Positions 48,091-62,132 are shown, numbered from the stretch's first letter. The stretch is DNA of 64,000 nucleotides from Phoenix dactylifera (GCF_009389715.1 NC_052409.1:6189775-6253774), one strand, 5' to 3'. Notes: a model not told the origin generated them from the letters alone. Program-made: numbers and translations.

Positions 48091-48522
48091 ATGAGTTGTC
48101 CTTGGTGGACTCCTGAAAATAGATACGCAGATTTTTTTTTTTTTTGTTCAGAGAATAACCTTAATTACTCTTCCAACTGGCAAAGGTTTATTGCATACTT
48201 CCATGCAGTTGGCTCATCTATACCAGCTGCCACATATTATTTTTACGGGACTGATAAAGACCTAACACTAACCAAATTTCAAAAGATCCATCGCATGATC
48301 CGTTCTGAATTGCAAAGGATTAACTCTCTTGAAACTAAACTCTGAACCACTTGAAGACGCCAACCATTGGTGGTCCCAACTTCAAGTGGAATTTCTTAAG
48401 ATTACTATTCTATGGATCAGCTTGCAGTACTCCCTACAAGCATCAACCATAGCAGGGTCGGTACCTCCAATATTAATTTTTGGCATTACTGCACCTTTAT
48501 CATATCCTAATGCATTAAATTA
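48091..48522 (+). other. Unidentified coding-like remnant
   Basis: Two plus-strand frames overlap (48091-48345 and 48329-48523), and the second continues the sense of the first after a shift. Pieces such as NYSSNWQRFIAYFHAVGSS and KFQKIHRMIRSELQRINSL have a protein-like look. The family is not recognised. It may be related in origin to 41035-41976, but I cannot show that. Confidence 0.3.
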
Positions 48523-51000
48523 GGTCTCCTAGTTGAGATCATGTATGGCATTCCTTTTTTTGCAAAAACATCATATCATGGTTAACACATGCAAGATTTT
48601 GCAAAAATAACACACCGTTATAGTACTTGATAATCTCAAATCCAGCCAGGGAAAAAAAAAATCTTATCCACGAAGTAAAATTATTTTAGTAGAGGGTTTG
48701 GTATAGAACTATCAGATGTACGAGCTGCTTATGTGTAACTCTTTTCTTATTCAAAATTTAGCTCGACTTTGACTCGCTCGGTTACTAAACAAACTGAGGT
48801 AGAGCTGATTAGACCTGGCTCATTTAAGCTTAACTTGATTAAGCTGGATGTAGAAATAAAAAAAAAACAAATTATACATTATATAGTATTTTAATTATTT
48901 AAATAAAAATAATTTATATTATAATTTTTAAATATTAATGTAAATTATATGTAAAAGAATACATTTCAATTGAACATAAAGATATAATGTCAAAAATTAG
49001 CTGAAGTATGTATAATAGATCTTTTGCTTTCTATTGATGGAAATGTACTTGGTAAAGAAAACCATCAGAATTCGTGAAGAACATAAATCCACGTATCAGA
49101 AAAAGAACAGCTTAGGGAGAGTACCAAACAGGCGACACAAGGAAAGGAAAGAAGAGAAGGAGAAGAGCAAGTTGGGAACAAAAAAACAAAAAAGAGGGGA
49201 AGGTACATTAGCAATAGTTGGATAGGGATGGGGAGCAGATACACATTCTCACGTTTTTGACATTCTGGCTGCTTACAAGTAGCTCCAGTTCGGCTTGAAA
49301 TTAAATAAGTTGGCTCGATTACACAATACTTAGATGCATATACAACTTGCTGATTATTTATAACATAACCTTTTAAAAAGTAGGCCAGAGTCCCAACATA
49401 TGTTCCCATGCATGGTAGCAGCCAGCTGCTTCTATTATTTCAAAATAAAACACTTCCATGTCATGCACCCAGCCAGCTAGCTCCAGTACACGAGGCACAC
49501 ATACAAGAAGGGGTTATAACATGATGCTTTAACCCTAATCACACCCTCGGCCCACATTTATGCTTCAGAAAAAAAAAAAAATCCACATCATAGTTATAGC
49601 TTTGCAGAAAACTACAGTATCCTCCCAGATCCAGGGATTCAATATCCAAGGCACGTTCCCTACATACTTATGATGCATCGTCACTGCTTACTTATTCCGC
49701 ACGAACAGAAGACCACACCCTTAGACTTGAATTTGTTCTTTACTTTGTTTATATATTTACTTATTATTAAGTGAAGATGGTCCCTAGCAAGCTATGTCTT
49801 TTCCATCAATGATTCATTAAGATATAAATATCCACCATATTAATTTCTAAGATCGCAAGAGGAATGCTTGAGGCGCCTAGATAGAGACCAAAAGGAAACT
49901 TTAATGTACTAATTGATTAAAAAATCCAACTAGACTCTAATGTTACATACACTGAAATAAAACTATGAGTGTGTCGTGGCCGAGTAGGTGCCTCATAAAT
50001 TTCCTATTTTAACGGGAAAAAAAAGATGTCATCTGCCTGAAGGAGGGTGACGTTAGTTTATGGGTCTTATCAATGCGTGGGAGGACTCATTAGTTTAAGG
50101 GATATTTTATGTATTTTTTTTACTTTGAAATTAGGAGCGGACTAATGACCATCTAATCCCACTAGCAGCACATGCCCCCAAAAACCGGCTACCGCATCAA
50201 AGTTTATAGACCCCTCCACCTCCTCCTCCTCCTATCGTAATGTATCTTGACATAAATGACCAGAAAAGATAAATCAACAATAAGAACTATCAAAGTCCAG
50301 TTTCAAGCATTGCTTTCTGAAGCTTAATTATCTCTTTTTTGATCATTTCAATTGTGTTTACGATTCATTTCATGAACTTATTAGTTTAAGAAATCATAGG
50401 ATTATATAATTCAATTAATCATTAGTTAACATGGAATCAAAACTCAGGTTTACTGAATATCAAGGATTCAACCTCCATCTATGTTAATTATTTATTTTAT
50501 CAATACAATTGCTATCTTGATTCATTCCCCTCATCATTTTTACTATTTCAGTCATTGTGGTCTCGACTGATATGATTTGGACTGCAAGTGAGGTGGGTTA
50601 AGCCAAATATATGTTGTTATTCCTTTCTCTATCATCAGTTTAAGTTTCTAAAATCAATTTATTAGGTGACATCCTTGTTTTGAGTTATAATTGGATTATT
50701 AGTATATTAAATTAAATTATAAGCCCTTTTAAAATTTACTTCTTGAGATTAAAATGTTATTGATGTATAATAGCTCCTTCTTCCTTTCTAAATGAGGCAT
50801 AACATCTCCATCTGTTTCTCTAGATCAGATTCAGTTTGATTAGCTATGTGATGACTTGGTCCACTGGATCCGCCCATCACTGAGATTGTCTAAGCCTGCA
50901 GAAAAAATGTCAATTGGGTGTATGCCTTCCACATACACATACCCAGTAGGAGGAAGACTCCAAATGAGAGCTCTTTTTCATTCGGGAGTCGAACTCTGCA
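48523..51000. other. AT-rich intergenic DNA, no gene recognised
   Basis: No supported feature. The small frames at 49034-49409 are Lys/Glu-rich or AT-driven. Confidence 0.5.
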
Positions 51001-53215
51001 AGCAGCTGGAGGCTTGCCTTTTCCTTTAAAATGCCCTCTACTCCGAAAATCCTCCACCCCTTCGAAGCATCATTGATCACCGATCACCGCCACCTCTTTC
51101 TTCCCCTTCTTCCTCTTGAAGGCCGCCGTCAGGTTCATTATGCCGACCACGAAAACTCACTAGAGTCAGCTTCGATCTTCCTTCTCTTCACCTTCTCATG
51201 CAATAAAGAACTTTTACTGACCTCGATTTCACCAAAAATCAACCAAAAGAAAAGGCCTGATTCACATCCCCTGCTTTTGGCCGACTTTTCTTCTTTTTTT
51301 CGGCCATTTTCACCACCAGCATTTGTCGTTGAGGCTCTCAGCTTCTCTCTTGCATCAGAGCCCCAACCATCAGTGAGTGGGTTGAGACCCGAAATGACCA
51401 AGCTAAAGAACGCCCCTGTTCGGCTTTTTTTCGCCTTTTTTCTACCGGTCGCCGACGATTGTTGCCCTCTCAACTACTATCAAACCTCCAATTGTACTGT
51501 TGTCATCCCCTTCTATTGTTGACACTCCGGCGTTGACCACCACGACCATAGCCGTGGTCCACCCCCCCTTCCTCTATTTTAGCAAACAATAAAAAGAAGG
51601 GAAAAAAGAAGAGGAGAGAGAAAGAGGAAGGTCCATTTCTATCTTATTTCTCTCTCTCTACTCTCTCTTTCTCTCTCTCTATTTGATTCATGGATTCCAC
51701 TATAGGGTTCTGTCTTCCTTTTTCTATGGATCCAAGTTGAAGCTAGTGAGGAGGCCTCAAACCTCTTGGGTATTGGGCAACATGTCGACCTATTACCCCA
51801 GTCTTTCCTAGGTACCTCTAGAATCTGGTTGCCATTGACCCCTATTGAGTCACCTAAGCTATGGCTGATATTGATCAATTGAGTTCATGATGTTCAGACT
51901 GACCTAGATAGTTGGGCACCATCGCCTGATCGACCCTATCCTTTCTTCACCCTGGTCTAGGTATGAAGCTACACACTCGACAATATCCCAAATTAGATTA
52001 TTTTACCAAATTTTAATCTGTTCTCAGTTCTTTTTGGTTTCAAAGTTGTGGACGATGGATTTTAATGGATTCGAATAGGTTTGGGTGATTTGCATAGTTG
52101 AACTTTGAAGATTCAAAGCGAAAGAGATAAGTAATTCCGATACTCCTTACTAATTTTTGAACTATCGATTATTTTATCATAAAAAGGATAATTCTGTGTT
52201 TTTTTAAATAAGGATACAACACGTGATATTATAAGAACATGTATTATCGTAAAAATTATGGTTTCATGAATATTTTAATATTAATAGCTTGTTTATAAAC
52301 TACTTTTATGAAATTTGTATTTTATTATGAATAGAATGATTGCACGACCATTTCCTTATTAATAATTTATTTATTGATAATGAACTTTATAAACATGTTT
52401 AATGTCTTTCAACTTATTTATTTACTTATGATTAAGACCATATATTTTAACAAAATATGACCTAAAAAATATGATTTAAGAAATATAATTAAAAGCTCTC
52501 AAATCGCTATGACAACCTCACTGAAGTAGGGAGCCAACATCTAACGAAAATGGATCTCTAATGATGGCTATAAATTTGGTAACGAATATGAATCATGATA
52601 CTTTGTGATTACGATAACGATCATGTTACGGTATAAAGTGACCATAACACTGAATATTCATGAGCAATATTTTGCACTATGAATTAGTTAAATGACTTAT
52701 GATTTATGACTTTGTTTATGCTATACATTTGGAACTATGTTTATGAAATCTTCATGATTTATGCATATATGATTGATTTCTATGACTTGTTATATCATAA
52801 TGCATTATGAAATATTTATTTTGCAATGATAGTTATTCTCTCTAAATAATGCATTAATTCATATAAAACTTATATTTGATCTAGTAAGGTAATTTACGAT
52901 TTACTTAATAAGCACTATAGTTTATATCTCTTTTTATTTTTTTTTTCTAAAGGAATAAGATCACTAAGAATGAAGAATGGTTTAGGCTTGGAATTCGCGC
53001 TAACAAGCTTGGAGATTTTATAGTGGAAATGTTAGTTCTTAAATTAATTATAAATTTGTAGTTAGTGACTTTATGAATTTTGAGATTATGGATTTTGGTA
53101 TTTAAATTTAGATTTAGTTGCTCTGAACTAGCATTTATTTAATTATTTAATGGATTATGGATTTAGATCTTTTATTTTTATTTGAGATTATGATTGTTGG
53201 CTTTGTATTGTCGTA
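51001..53215 (+). mobile_element. Probable Ty3 (Tekay/Del-like) LTR remnant
   Basis: The left part (51030-51560) is CT-rich with GCCGCC phrases. The right part (52000-53200) is built of TATGA, TTATGATT, GAATATGAATCATG and TAAGCACTATAG phrases with long AT tracts. This two-part layout recalls the long LTRs of Tekay/Del chromoviruses in monocots. I found no chromodomain, integrase or paired LTR. Borders are approximate and the family is an inference. Confidence 0.35.
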
Positions 53216-53676
53216 GGCTATACCCCTCGGTAGCATGTCATGTTATGTTCCGGATTATGAGCATGACAGGCTGCCCAAGGATGAAAAGAGCCTGCATTTG
53301 GCTGGCATGCATTCACTTGCAGCAGTTTTACGTTGCTCGCTATGGCAAGAACGAAGTATTAGTCTATTTGAAATGCGATCAATGGATGAGTTGGTGAATA
53401 AAGTGATATTCTAACTTTCCAGTCAATTAATGCTCTTGCAGATCAATGTTGAACGTTAAACCGCTGTTCCGCAAGTTGGCATTTTCTCGAGATCCTACTT
53501 CCTGCTGCTTGTTTTGATGTTTGTTTACTTATCGGGTAATGTGGGTACCATTTCTTTTTTCCTGGTTGTTGGACTTCTTCATTCCTTGTATTTTCCTTTG
53601 TACTCTCTCATTTCATTAATGAAAGTAATTTATTAGGCATAGCCTAATAATCCCCCCCCCCCGAAAAAAAAAAAAA
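53216..53676 (+). mobile_element. LINE 3' end with poly-A tail
   Basis: The stretch ends with TTTCATTAATGAAAGTAATT, then a C-run and thirteen A residues (53664-53676). This is the 3' end layout of plant LINEs after the stop of their second frame. The preceding coding sense is broken. The copy is truncated. Confidence 0.45.
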
Positions 53677-56600
53677 GTTATTGATGTACTTATTCTTGAA
53701 ATTCTGACTTGTGAAATCTTGGTTATTCAAACAAAAACTTAACAAAAATGCTAAGGCATGTTCATTTTACAATTCAAGTAATAACCAAGATGTATGATCA
53801 ATGACATGCAGCAACTCATAATATAGATTCATTATATCACAATTTAAGAAACCAACTTCGAAAGCATGCCATTTGAATTAGTTGGTGAAAACTAAGGAGA
53901 ACATACCAGTACGTATTATCTTGAGCCAAAGTTTTATGTAGATAATGTTCACATTTGTATGCAATGTGATCATCTTAAAACTCCAGGAAAAACATATAAT
54001 CTCTTGAAGAATTTTAGAAGGTTGAGAAGTAGCTTTAATAAAGAAATTTTAGTTTTGATACAGGAAGGGTTTTTTTTTGTTGTTGTTTAAAATGGACAAA
54101 TAAGAAGGCCTAAGAGCTTTTTAAATGAGGTTTTTCTTTTCTTTTCTTTTCATTTTTTTGTGCCTAATTTATGCATGTTGAAATCATGTTGCAATTTTTT
54201 ATATGCTTAAGAAGGATCAATATTTGTACTTCTTATGAAAGAAAATTTTTATGGTCAAGTAATATTTAAAAATTGGCAATCTTAAATTTAAATACACTCA
54301 ATTGATAACTGTAGTTCAGAACTAATAGAAAAGTTGACTTAGTTAGATTTGCAAATAACAAGTTTTCAGCGCTTCATATAATTTTAATGTTGTGACAATT
54401 TTCTCTCAGAACTCAATTTCAACCATATGAGGCTCCTGCAATGAAAAAGAGATTTCGAATTAGATCCTTAAGTACGTGGTCCCGGTAACAAAAGAAGAAG
54501 TTTTAATTTAAATGAATAAGTGGCCCCTGTATAGGCAGGAGAGTTATGACCAAGACATCACGTACGTTAAGCAATATGGAGAATAGTTTCATTAATTCAT
54601 ATGCACCTCTTTTCTAGGGACTCCCACAAGCATGTTTGCCTACCGCAACTCCAAGAACTTCTTATAAAGAATTTTTCTGAGTCTTGTCTGTCTTTAGCTA
54701 TTATCATTCTATGGTTTAGCTTTAGTGCTACTATTAATTTGTTCTTGTGAAACTATTATTAGTTATATGCATCCATTTGATCTAGGTGAGAAAGTGCATA
54801 TAAACTTGTTACTGTTGGTAGAAAGAGATTTGGCTGAAAATGATTTGAAAGTTTCAGTTCACATGAACTTATTAGTGTTAGCAAATGGAGCTAGCATTAC
54901 TGGTAACAATCATTAATAGTGAAGAAAAGTCCTGATAGATTTTAAGTTAGACGTACAAGAAGGAATGAAAATTTAAACCACAACCACTATCAATTAAAGT
55001 TCTTTGGAGGGAACTTCCCAATGCATTCAAAAATCATGCATAGTCTAGGCTTCGAATGTGCCTAAGCAATGACCAAAATTTTTAATTAAGAGGATAGCGC
55101 AGTTCTTGTTATGCATTCTAGACAAGTGTTTGATTAATTTTAGTAAATTTTCTCAACTTTGGAGTCAGAAGCTTTCTTCGTTATTGTATCTGTTGGCAAT
55201 AGATTGCGCACTCTGGATTCCTTTAGGTATCACAATAGGTATATTTTAGTTAAATTTAAGAACACATACAATAAGAGTTTCTCTAATTTAGAGGCTTCGA
55301 TTGCTTAGAAGTCGGGTTTCCTTTATGTGTGCACTATGTGGTGCTGGTAATTAATTAAGACATGCACCAATCCTAATTTATCAAAAAAATTTGTTACAGG
55401 GGGGAGAGGTCTTCATAATTGTTGTTTCCTAGCATGCTAGCTAATTGCCAACATAAAATCTTGAACACAAGATGAATTTCAACAAAAAGCCTTTCCGAGA
55501 ATGTTGACCTAAATATTACATCAATATACAATGACAGTCTTGAGAGGTTTAGTACTTTAAGAAGCTATATCAGCCGAAAAGGGAAAAAGATTCATAACAC
55601 TTGCTCTATATCTGCAGGTGTCCTATATAACAAGCAAATTTTATGCACTTAGGGAGGTAAATGAATCAACTGACTTAGAGGCCACTTGTTTAAAAGAAGA
55701 AAAATGTACCTACCAAACTTAACTAAAATACTGAAGGAGGAAAACTTTTTCTTTGTCAACTATAGCAACAAAAATCAAGTCGCCACGATCGAGGATGTAT
55801 CTTATGTTCAATAGCTAATCAAATGCAAAATGTTCATAGTTAACTATAAAAGAATTTTGTTATACAATTTGTAAGTATTGTAGATGTATCATTATATATG
55901 TTTGAGTTAAAGATGCACGGTACTCTTTTATGGACAACAGTGCTACGGATTGGATGGCAATGTCTATGGCTAATTATATGACATCTGCTTTATGTACTGC
56001 CGTGTCGGATATTTCTTCTGATTTGTTGCAAATTTTATTTTCTGATTCAAGCGGATGCATTTTCACTAGATTGGTTTAATAAGAATCTGAGTCACTGCCC
56101 CAAACATATTCGTTCCTTGGATGATGTGTGGCATCAAGACAGGAAATCCTTTTGGATGGTCCCATGGAGGGGGTATCACCTTCAAGAAAGTGGCATGAGT
56201 TGGCCTAGTCCTGCAACTATAGCGTGCCGTGGTACAAAGCATGCACATGTTTTCGAGGAAGAGACCCACTGTTGCAAGCAAATGACAAACTTTGTGAGCC
56301 TTCCACATGCAAGAAATCAATTGGGAGAGAAGAGGTAGGGCAGGGGGACCGCCACTCCCAACCGGTCAGGTGCAACGTCAGAGACCAGTCTCACTCATAC
56401 ACCAAAGAGCGTTTACCTTGGCATCATCTCTCTTAATAATGTAAATTAGCAGTACTAAGTCTTCTGCACCAAATAATTTCGACCAGCAAAGTTTACTCTC
56501 CTCCACGTTAGCTAGCGGTTGCACTGCTGAATCAATAAGCATTGTCTTATGTGCGAGTTCTTGCCAACTGAAATGGACTGTTCCAAACACCAGCCCGTAA

Positions 56601-56740
56601 GAATGTAAGTATATAGTAGTGCTGATCATGTGATAACCTTTCTATTGGCCAAACCTCGCTACCACTTGTCAATCTTATCTGCATCTCTATGAAGCGATCA
56701 TAGAAGACATGAGTGCGACTGTAGCCATGGCATTGTATCA

Positions 56741-56742
<2 letters not shown>
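53677..56742. other. AT-rich intergenic DNA
   Basis: Plus-strand sequence around 55980-56200 has some protein-like phrases (NLSHCPKHIRSLDDVWHQDR) that could be retroelement debris. No family was assigned. No other feature is seen. Confidence 0.35.

Positions 56743-56791
<49 letters not shown>
56743..56791. repeat. (GA)n microsatellite
   Basis: About 24 AG units. Confidence 0.92.
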
Positions 56792-56794
<3 letters not shown>

Positions 56795-57011
56795 CATTAT
56801 TATTGCCACCCCCTATCACCTTATTTATTCAGATGAGAGGACCGTGTCTTCCATTAATATAGTCGTATGATCATTATTGTATGTTATCATGTGCTATTTA
56901 ATATGTGCGAGTAGACCTAGGACCACATCCTAAACATTCACACCCTCTTTTCCTCAGCCTTATAATCCTCCCCCTTGCCTTTTCTCAGCACCCCACATGG
57001 AACTCGACCTC

Positions 57012-57014
<3 letters not shown>

Positions 57015-57056
<42 letters not shown>
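57015..57056. repeat. (TC)n microsatellite
   Basis: About 21 TC units, the complement type of the GA tract 220 bp upstream. Confidence 0.92.
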
Positions 57057-57059
<3 letters not shown>

Positions 57060-57888
57060 TTAATCCCCACCATCCAGCATTTTAATTACTTGCAAGTTGC
57101 AAACCTTAGTTAGGTGACAAAAATGACACTTAAAACCATCCATTTGGATCCACTTGATTCAGACATGCGGGATATACTATATACCAACCTACTGCTTTAA
57201 CAGCATACCACCTTCTACTATACTATATCACAACCTACAAAAGCTCTGAAATTCCGGCCAGTTAAAAAAAAAAAAGAGCAAAGGGATCATATAACAAGAA
57301 AGAAAGGCCCCTTGCTGGCCTTTAAAGATAAAGGCACAGGCCATGACTGAGAAAACCGTTGTTGAGTCCCTTTCTTCCCCCTGACAGAATCAAAGATGAA
57401 AGGCAGTATTAGTTGGTAATCTTTACTGCTACTATCCGGAAGCAATCCTCCTCCCCGCTACTGTTAGGCTTCTTGCGAGGGCATGCAGCGCATATATCGC
57501 CTGCTGTTGCTGTTGCTGCTGGTGTTGCGGGCTTAAAAAAGTTGTGGGGTTTCCAGCTGTCTCTGGGCTCTATCGCCATAGCCAACAAGCTTCGGAAGTG
57601 GTCTATTTTATTGCAGTTCTGAACCGGGTACTTACGGGTTGGAGCAATACTTAAAGTAAAGAATAAAAGGTTGGCCGTTAATTTATTACACTCTGCTGCC
57701 ATGGGATCAGGTAAGAAGGAACACCATGGTAGCCAATAAGTTTCAGAACTGTAAATCTTTTTTACCCTTCATAGTACGGGTGGCTGACACCACTGTTGTA
57801 AGCTTTGGACGTTATGAGTTGCATTGATTGGCCCTTCCTTGGTGGGCTGTGTAGAATATATTAGCCCAGAAGGTTGACTTTAGCCCAC

Positions 57889-57890
<2 letters not shown>
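57057..57890. other. Intergenic DNA; small unrecognised minus frame
   Basis: A 97-codon minus frame (57702-57409) includes an Ala/Thr-rich part from CTG/TTG triplets at 57502-57522. It matches nothing I know and may be chance. Confidence 0.4.

Positions 57891-57922
<32 letters not shown>
57891..57922. repeat. (GA)n microsatellite
   Basis: About 16 GA units. Confidence 0.9.
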
Positions 57923-57925
<3 letters not shown>

Positions 57926-58732
57926 ATTGACATTCAAGACGTCAGAATGAAGAATAAAATTAGAATTATAAGCATAATGGGAAGAGCAACTACAGTGCTA
58001 GATAAAGATAAAAGAGTAAGCAGGATGCTAGATTACCATTGGCTTTGTTTGTATTTGTTAAAAGGAAAGAAAAGAAGCAGGAAGGGGAAAAAAAAGAGAG
58101 AAAAACTATATGTTCTATTTTGAAGCTAAAGAGTACTAGTAGCATTCATATTGATAATATCCTATATAGACAACTTTTTTTAGTAGGCAACGCCTGGCCT
58201 ATCAATTATTCATTAAGATCATTAATTGTGATGAATGCATGACTTGGACCCATGGTTCTTCGACCCATTGTGATGATGATATCTTAAATTTTTTTGATGC
58301 AAATTGGAGGAAGTGATAAACTTCTCCCAAAAATTTTATTGAGTGGGACAATATCTTAAATAGACGATTTATTGATGGCTTTCTAACAATTTTTGAAGTA
58401 TTGTCAGAATTTCATAGATTTCACTTGCTCAAGATATAAAAGCAGTACCTAATGATGCCTGAAAATTATAATCAACAATTAAACATTATTTGCTTGAGGA
58501 ATACATTGGAGTGAAAACGATCCATTACGTCTTTGAAGTTGAAGCACATGGTGTTGATAATTACATTGAATTAAGTGAAACATGCATTTGTTCATTAGCT
58601 CATGAATTGTGCTTATAAAAATAACACTGCAGCTAGAATTTAAAGGTCCCCGGACATCGTCCAGTTCGCCTTTGTGACTATCTAGTGAACCATTTGAAAC
58701 TCATGAAAGATCTGGTGAAAACTCTCTCTCTA

Positions 58733-58765
<33 letters not shown>

Positions 58766-59012
58766 AGCCATCCAATTTGGATGGTGGGTTTGAGTAATGA
58801 AGTAAATCATTTTTGAGCAAGGCCTAGGATTTGAGCCTGGACCTCCTTCACAGACAAGTCCTTAAAGGGTGCTAACCAAATGACTTAACAGTGGTTTGAA
58901 TGATGAAATAAATGTAATCACTTATATCACAATTTTTGTGGTCCATGTTGATGGAAAATACCATCAATGAAATGTGTGGTGTGTTCTCCCACCATTTTGC
59001 TAAAAACAAATG
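57923..59012. other. Intergenic DNA with (CT)n(CA)n tract
   Basis: A CT tract running into a CA tract lies at 58721-58765. No gene was recognised. Confidence 0.5.
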
Positions 59013-59424
59013 TTGATAAAGAGAGAAGTTAATAAGGAAATACTTCAAAAAGCAATGCAAGGGCATATTGTATTGCTGAATAGGGCACTTGCCTTGCATA
59101 GATTAAGCCTATAAGCCTTCCTACCCACTTTAGTAGAGGGTGCATTACTTGTTTATACTCGTTCCTTTGTAAGAGTTTTAATGAGGACTTTAATAGAGAT
59201 CAAATGGCTGTTTATGCACCTTTATCTTTGGAAGCTCAAAGGGAGGCTCGTCTACTTGTGTTTTCTTATATAATTCTCTTGTCTCCAACTATTAGAGATC
59301 CCATTTTTGTACCAACTCAAGATATGCTTGCTGGACTTTATGTATTAATTAACAAGAATCATCGAGGTATTGGTGCAACTAGGCATGATCTACATCATTG
59401 CCTAAAATATCAAAATAATACAAT
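59013..59424 (+). pseudogene. rpoC1: Nuclear plastid DNA: rpoC1 fragment
   Basis: The segment is clearly derived from plastid rpoC1, the beta-prime subunit of plastid-encoded RNA polymerase. From 59204 it reads [18 protein letters not shown] and [12 protein letters not shown], the region just after the polymerase active site. Upstream, another frame gives MQGHIVLLNRA and LHRLSL, then a TAA where the plastid gene has a Gln codon, and a one-base loss near 59141. The catalytic aspartate motif NADFDGD is degraded to NEDFNRD (frame just before the ATG). About 400 bp are preserved, with perhaps 80 percent identity by eye. It is a non-functional transfer of plastid DNA to the nucleus and is too decayed to be recent. 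Confidence 0.9.
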
Positions 59425-60559
59425 ATCCCATATCTAGCAATTGTTTCAAGCTAGTACTTAGTGAAAGCGAAGATATTCCACTTTGCTTGAAGAATAAATT
59501 AGTCATACCCAATATCTTGCAACTGCTTCTATCTAGTAATTATTAGTAAAAAGCAAAGATATTCCACTTAGCTTGAAGAATAAGTTAGTCAGAATATTGT
59601 TAAAATCAATATATAATTGTCATAAAAAAATAATATATTAATTTTAGGGTACCTTGTAGAAGTAGGTTATGATATTCACATAAAAAATTAAAGATTTTCT
59701 CAATCCAAAATCGAGAAAAGAGATGATGTTTTAGTTCTGTTTAGAAGAGAAATGATCTTTCATTTAACTTTCAAAATGGAAAAGGGAGGACCTTTTTTAT
59801 TCTTTTCTTTGATGCAAAGATGGAAGCGGGGAAATGATGTGGCATGAATCTTGTTAAAAATTATCATTCCAATGGCTTCAACAACTCAAATTTTCATGCA
59901 CCAAAATTATTTGTCCGACAAGGTATGGTGAAAGAGTATCCAATAAAGTCGACACAAGTATCTAAAATGCTTTTTTAAAAAAAGATGGAATTAAGTAAAC
60001 AAACCTATGTGATTTTTAAGTTTCTCTCCTCCATTTATGAAAATTAACTTCCCAAGAGCCTTCAACTAGCTCTTTGTCAGTTGGACTTGTCTTGGTCGTC
60101 GATTGGCATTTTTCTCTTTGGATATATATCTCCACTTAGAAAGAAAGTAGCATGATAACTTAGAAGTTATAGATATATTTTCTTCTCCCAAATAAAATGA
60201 AAATTCTTCAGTATCAAGGGTAAGAGTGCTTTGTTTCACTTCAAGATCTATGTCACAAATCTATAACATCTGCCAATAGCTGACAGAAGATATAGACGGA
60301 CTTTACCAAATCGCTTAATGTAAGAGTTGTCAATCAAAATAGTTGTCCCCTTTTAATTACTATTCTCTGGTCATAAAACAATATGAAAGCAAGAGAGATA
60401 CAAGACGAATGACAGATTTTTTTGGAAGGATAAGATTGGACTTTCAGATTCTCCTTTTGCTTAAAGGTTAGGTTAGTAATAAAGGTAGAGGTTTACTTAA
60501 CTGCTATTTTTTTAAAAAAATATTTCATTAAAAGCCCGGAGGCATACTACTCCCTGGTG
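59425..60559. other. Intergenic DNA, no gene recognised
   Basis: A short duplication of AAGATATTCCACTT(T/A)GCTTGAAGAATAA is visible (about 59471 and 59549). No other feature is seen. Confidence 0.5.
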
Positions 60560-61560
60560 ACATAAAAATGGTATAATAAAAGTGCAAGAAATGAAAGGAG
60601 CAATTCAGGAGGATAGCTCCACGACCATGAATAATTTATGATTGAGCAAAAACTTAGCTAGAAAGTGAGGATGGAGTGATGTTGTCCATCAATATGAGAT
60701 ATCTTTAGATAACTAAAGCAATGCTTCTAAATTTGAATTCAAACAATCATCTAAGATGATTAAACTATAATATGGAGTTGATAATTGTGGAAATATGCCC
60801 TCACAACAACTTGAGAGTCACTAAAAAGTACATAGCAAGAAGTTATGTGTTTATTGTTTTCTTTTTAAGGCTTCATGTATTTACAGAGAAGCTAATAGTA
60901 TAGTTGATTTGATGATGCCTCATGTGGCCATCCACATGGGCACTATATTATAGAACTCTATAACTGATCCCTTACTCAGTTTTTGAATATTTTATTTTTT
61001 GATTTTCATGGATATCTTTATTCTAGAATGGTTTAATTTTATCCAATTTACCAAAAAAATAAAAAGTTTGGAATATATGTATGTGGTTGCGTTAGCAAGT
61101 GCTTTTTTGAAAATTGCATTCTCAATCGTGATATAGGTAGCATTGCAAGAAATAAACCTTCCATGATATGTCTGAACATAGATACCAAATCCTCCTCCCT
61201 TATGAGGTAACTGTGCGGTATCTACTTGACGATATTATAATTACCAACTAAAGTGTATTTGAGAACTTGCCATGCTGTAAGTGAAGTGACATTGCTTTTA
61301 ATTGCTCCTACTATAGGTCTGAATACAAAGCTAAGACATTATTAATGATTCTTGGCATAAAGTCTCAAGCTTTTGAAAATAACATGATTTCTAGCCTTCC
61401 ATAAAAAAACCACACAATAGTCATACCAGGACTTATTATTCTTCAATCTACACCTTAAATTAGACAAACAACTAAAAGAGGAGGGAGGTGATTCCTCAAA
61501 CCTTAGAGACATGGGCCCATATTGCACTATTGGCCCATTTTGAACTATTGATACAAAGCT
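60560..61560 (-). mobile_element. LINE remnant, minus strand
   Basis: The minus strand at 61527-61342 reads WYDYCVVFLWKARNHVIFKS, the linker between reverse transcriptase and RNase H in plant LINEs. Downstream (lower coordinates) the minus strand continues in broken frames with RNase H-like phrases near 61190-61090 (GIYVQTYHGRFISCNAT). No intact domain remains. The 3' border near 60560 is approximate. Confidence 0.5.
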
Positions 61561-62100
61561 AGCCCTAGCCCCAGCTTATCTTGTTGTTATAATTGACTCA
61601 AAATAGTATAATTCAAATTCAGCCCAAATCTGCTTTTCTTGGATTAAAAATTGTCAAATTCTCTTGTTCAAGTATAGACCGGCCATCATCCTTCTTATCC
61701 TCGAAGTCATCTTCTTTATGATAGTCCCATTTTGTTCCTTATGGTGGATGTGTGACTCTTAAGAGTTGGACACACAAAATAGGACTCCGCAAAAATGAAG
61801 TCATTGCATAATAATTATTCTTTTCCAAAATAATGTTAAATTTTTAATAAGAGAAATATGCCCCAAGGCCCACATTTTGAGAGAGAGATGCTTTTCAAGT
61901 CTCTGCAACTATTAAACTTATGTGAATTGCATGCCATAAAGACTAGTCAATAAGTAAAAAGGAGAAAAATGAAATCCAACCTTCATATCAATTGAGTAGA
62001 CGAGGTTAACCATTTTTAAGGAGAAAAGTTTAACTCAGCATGTATAATCTGATCCGATCCAACTCGATCCAAATTTTGGCTCGGGCAAAAGCTCAAACCC
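61561..62100. other. Intergenic DNA
   Basis: From 62047 GATCCGATCCAACTCGATCC resembles the GGGTCGG-type dispersed repeat seen near 24000 and 32700. No gene is seen. Confidence 0.45.
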
Positions 62101-62132
62101 ATACCGGACCTATCTCAAATCTAAACTAAACA

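Noticed and set aside
59204-59437. 77-codon frame as an independent gene
   Set aside because: It is the decayed plastid rpoC1 copy, with homology continuing upstream in other frames.
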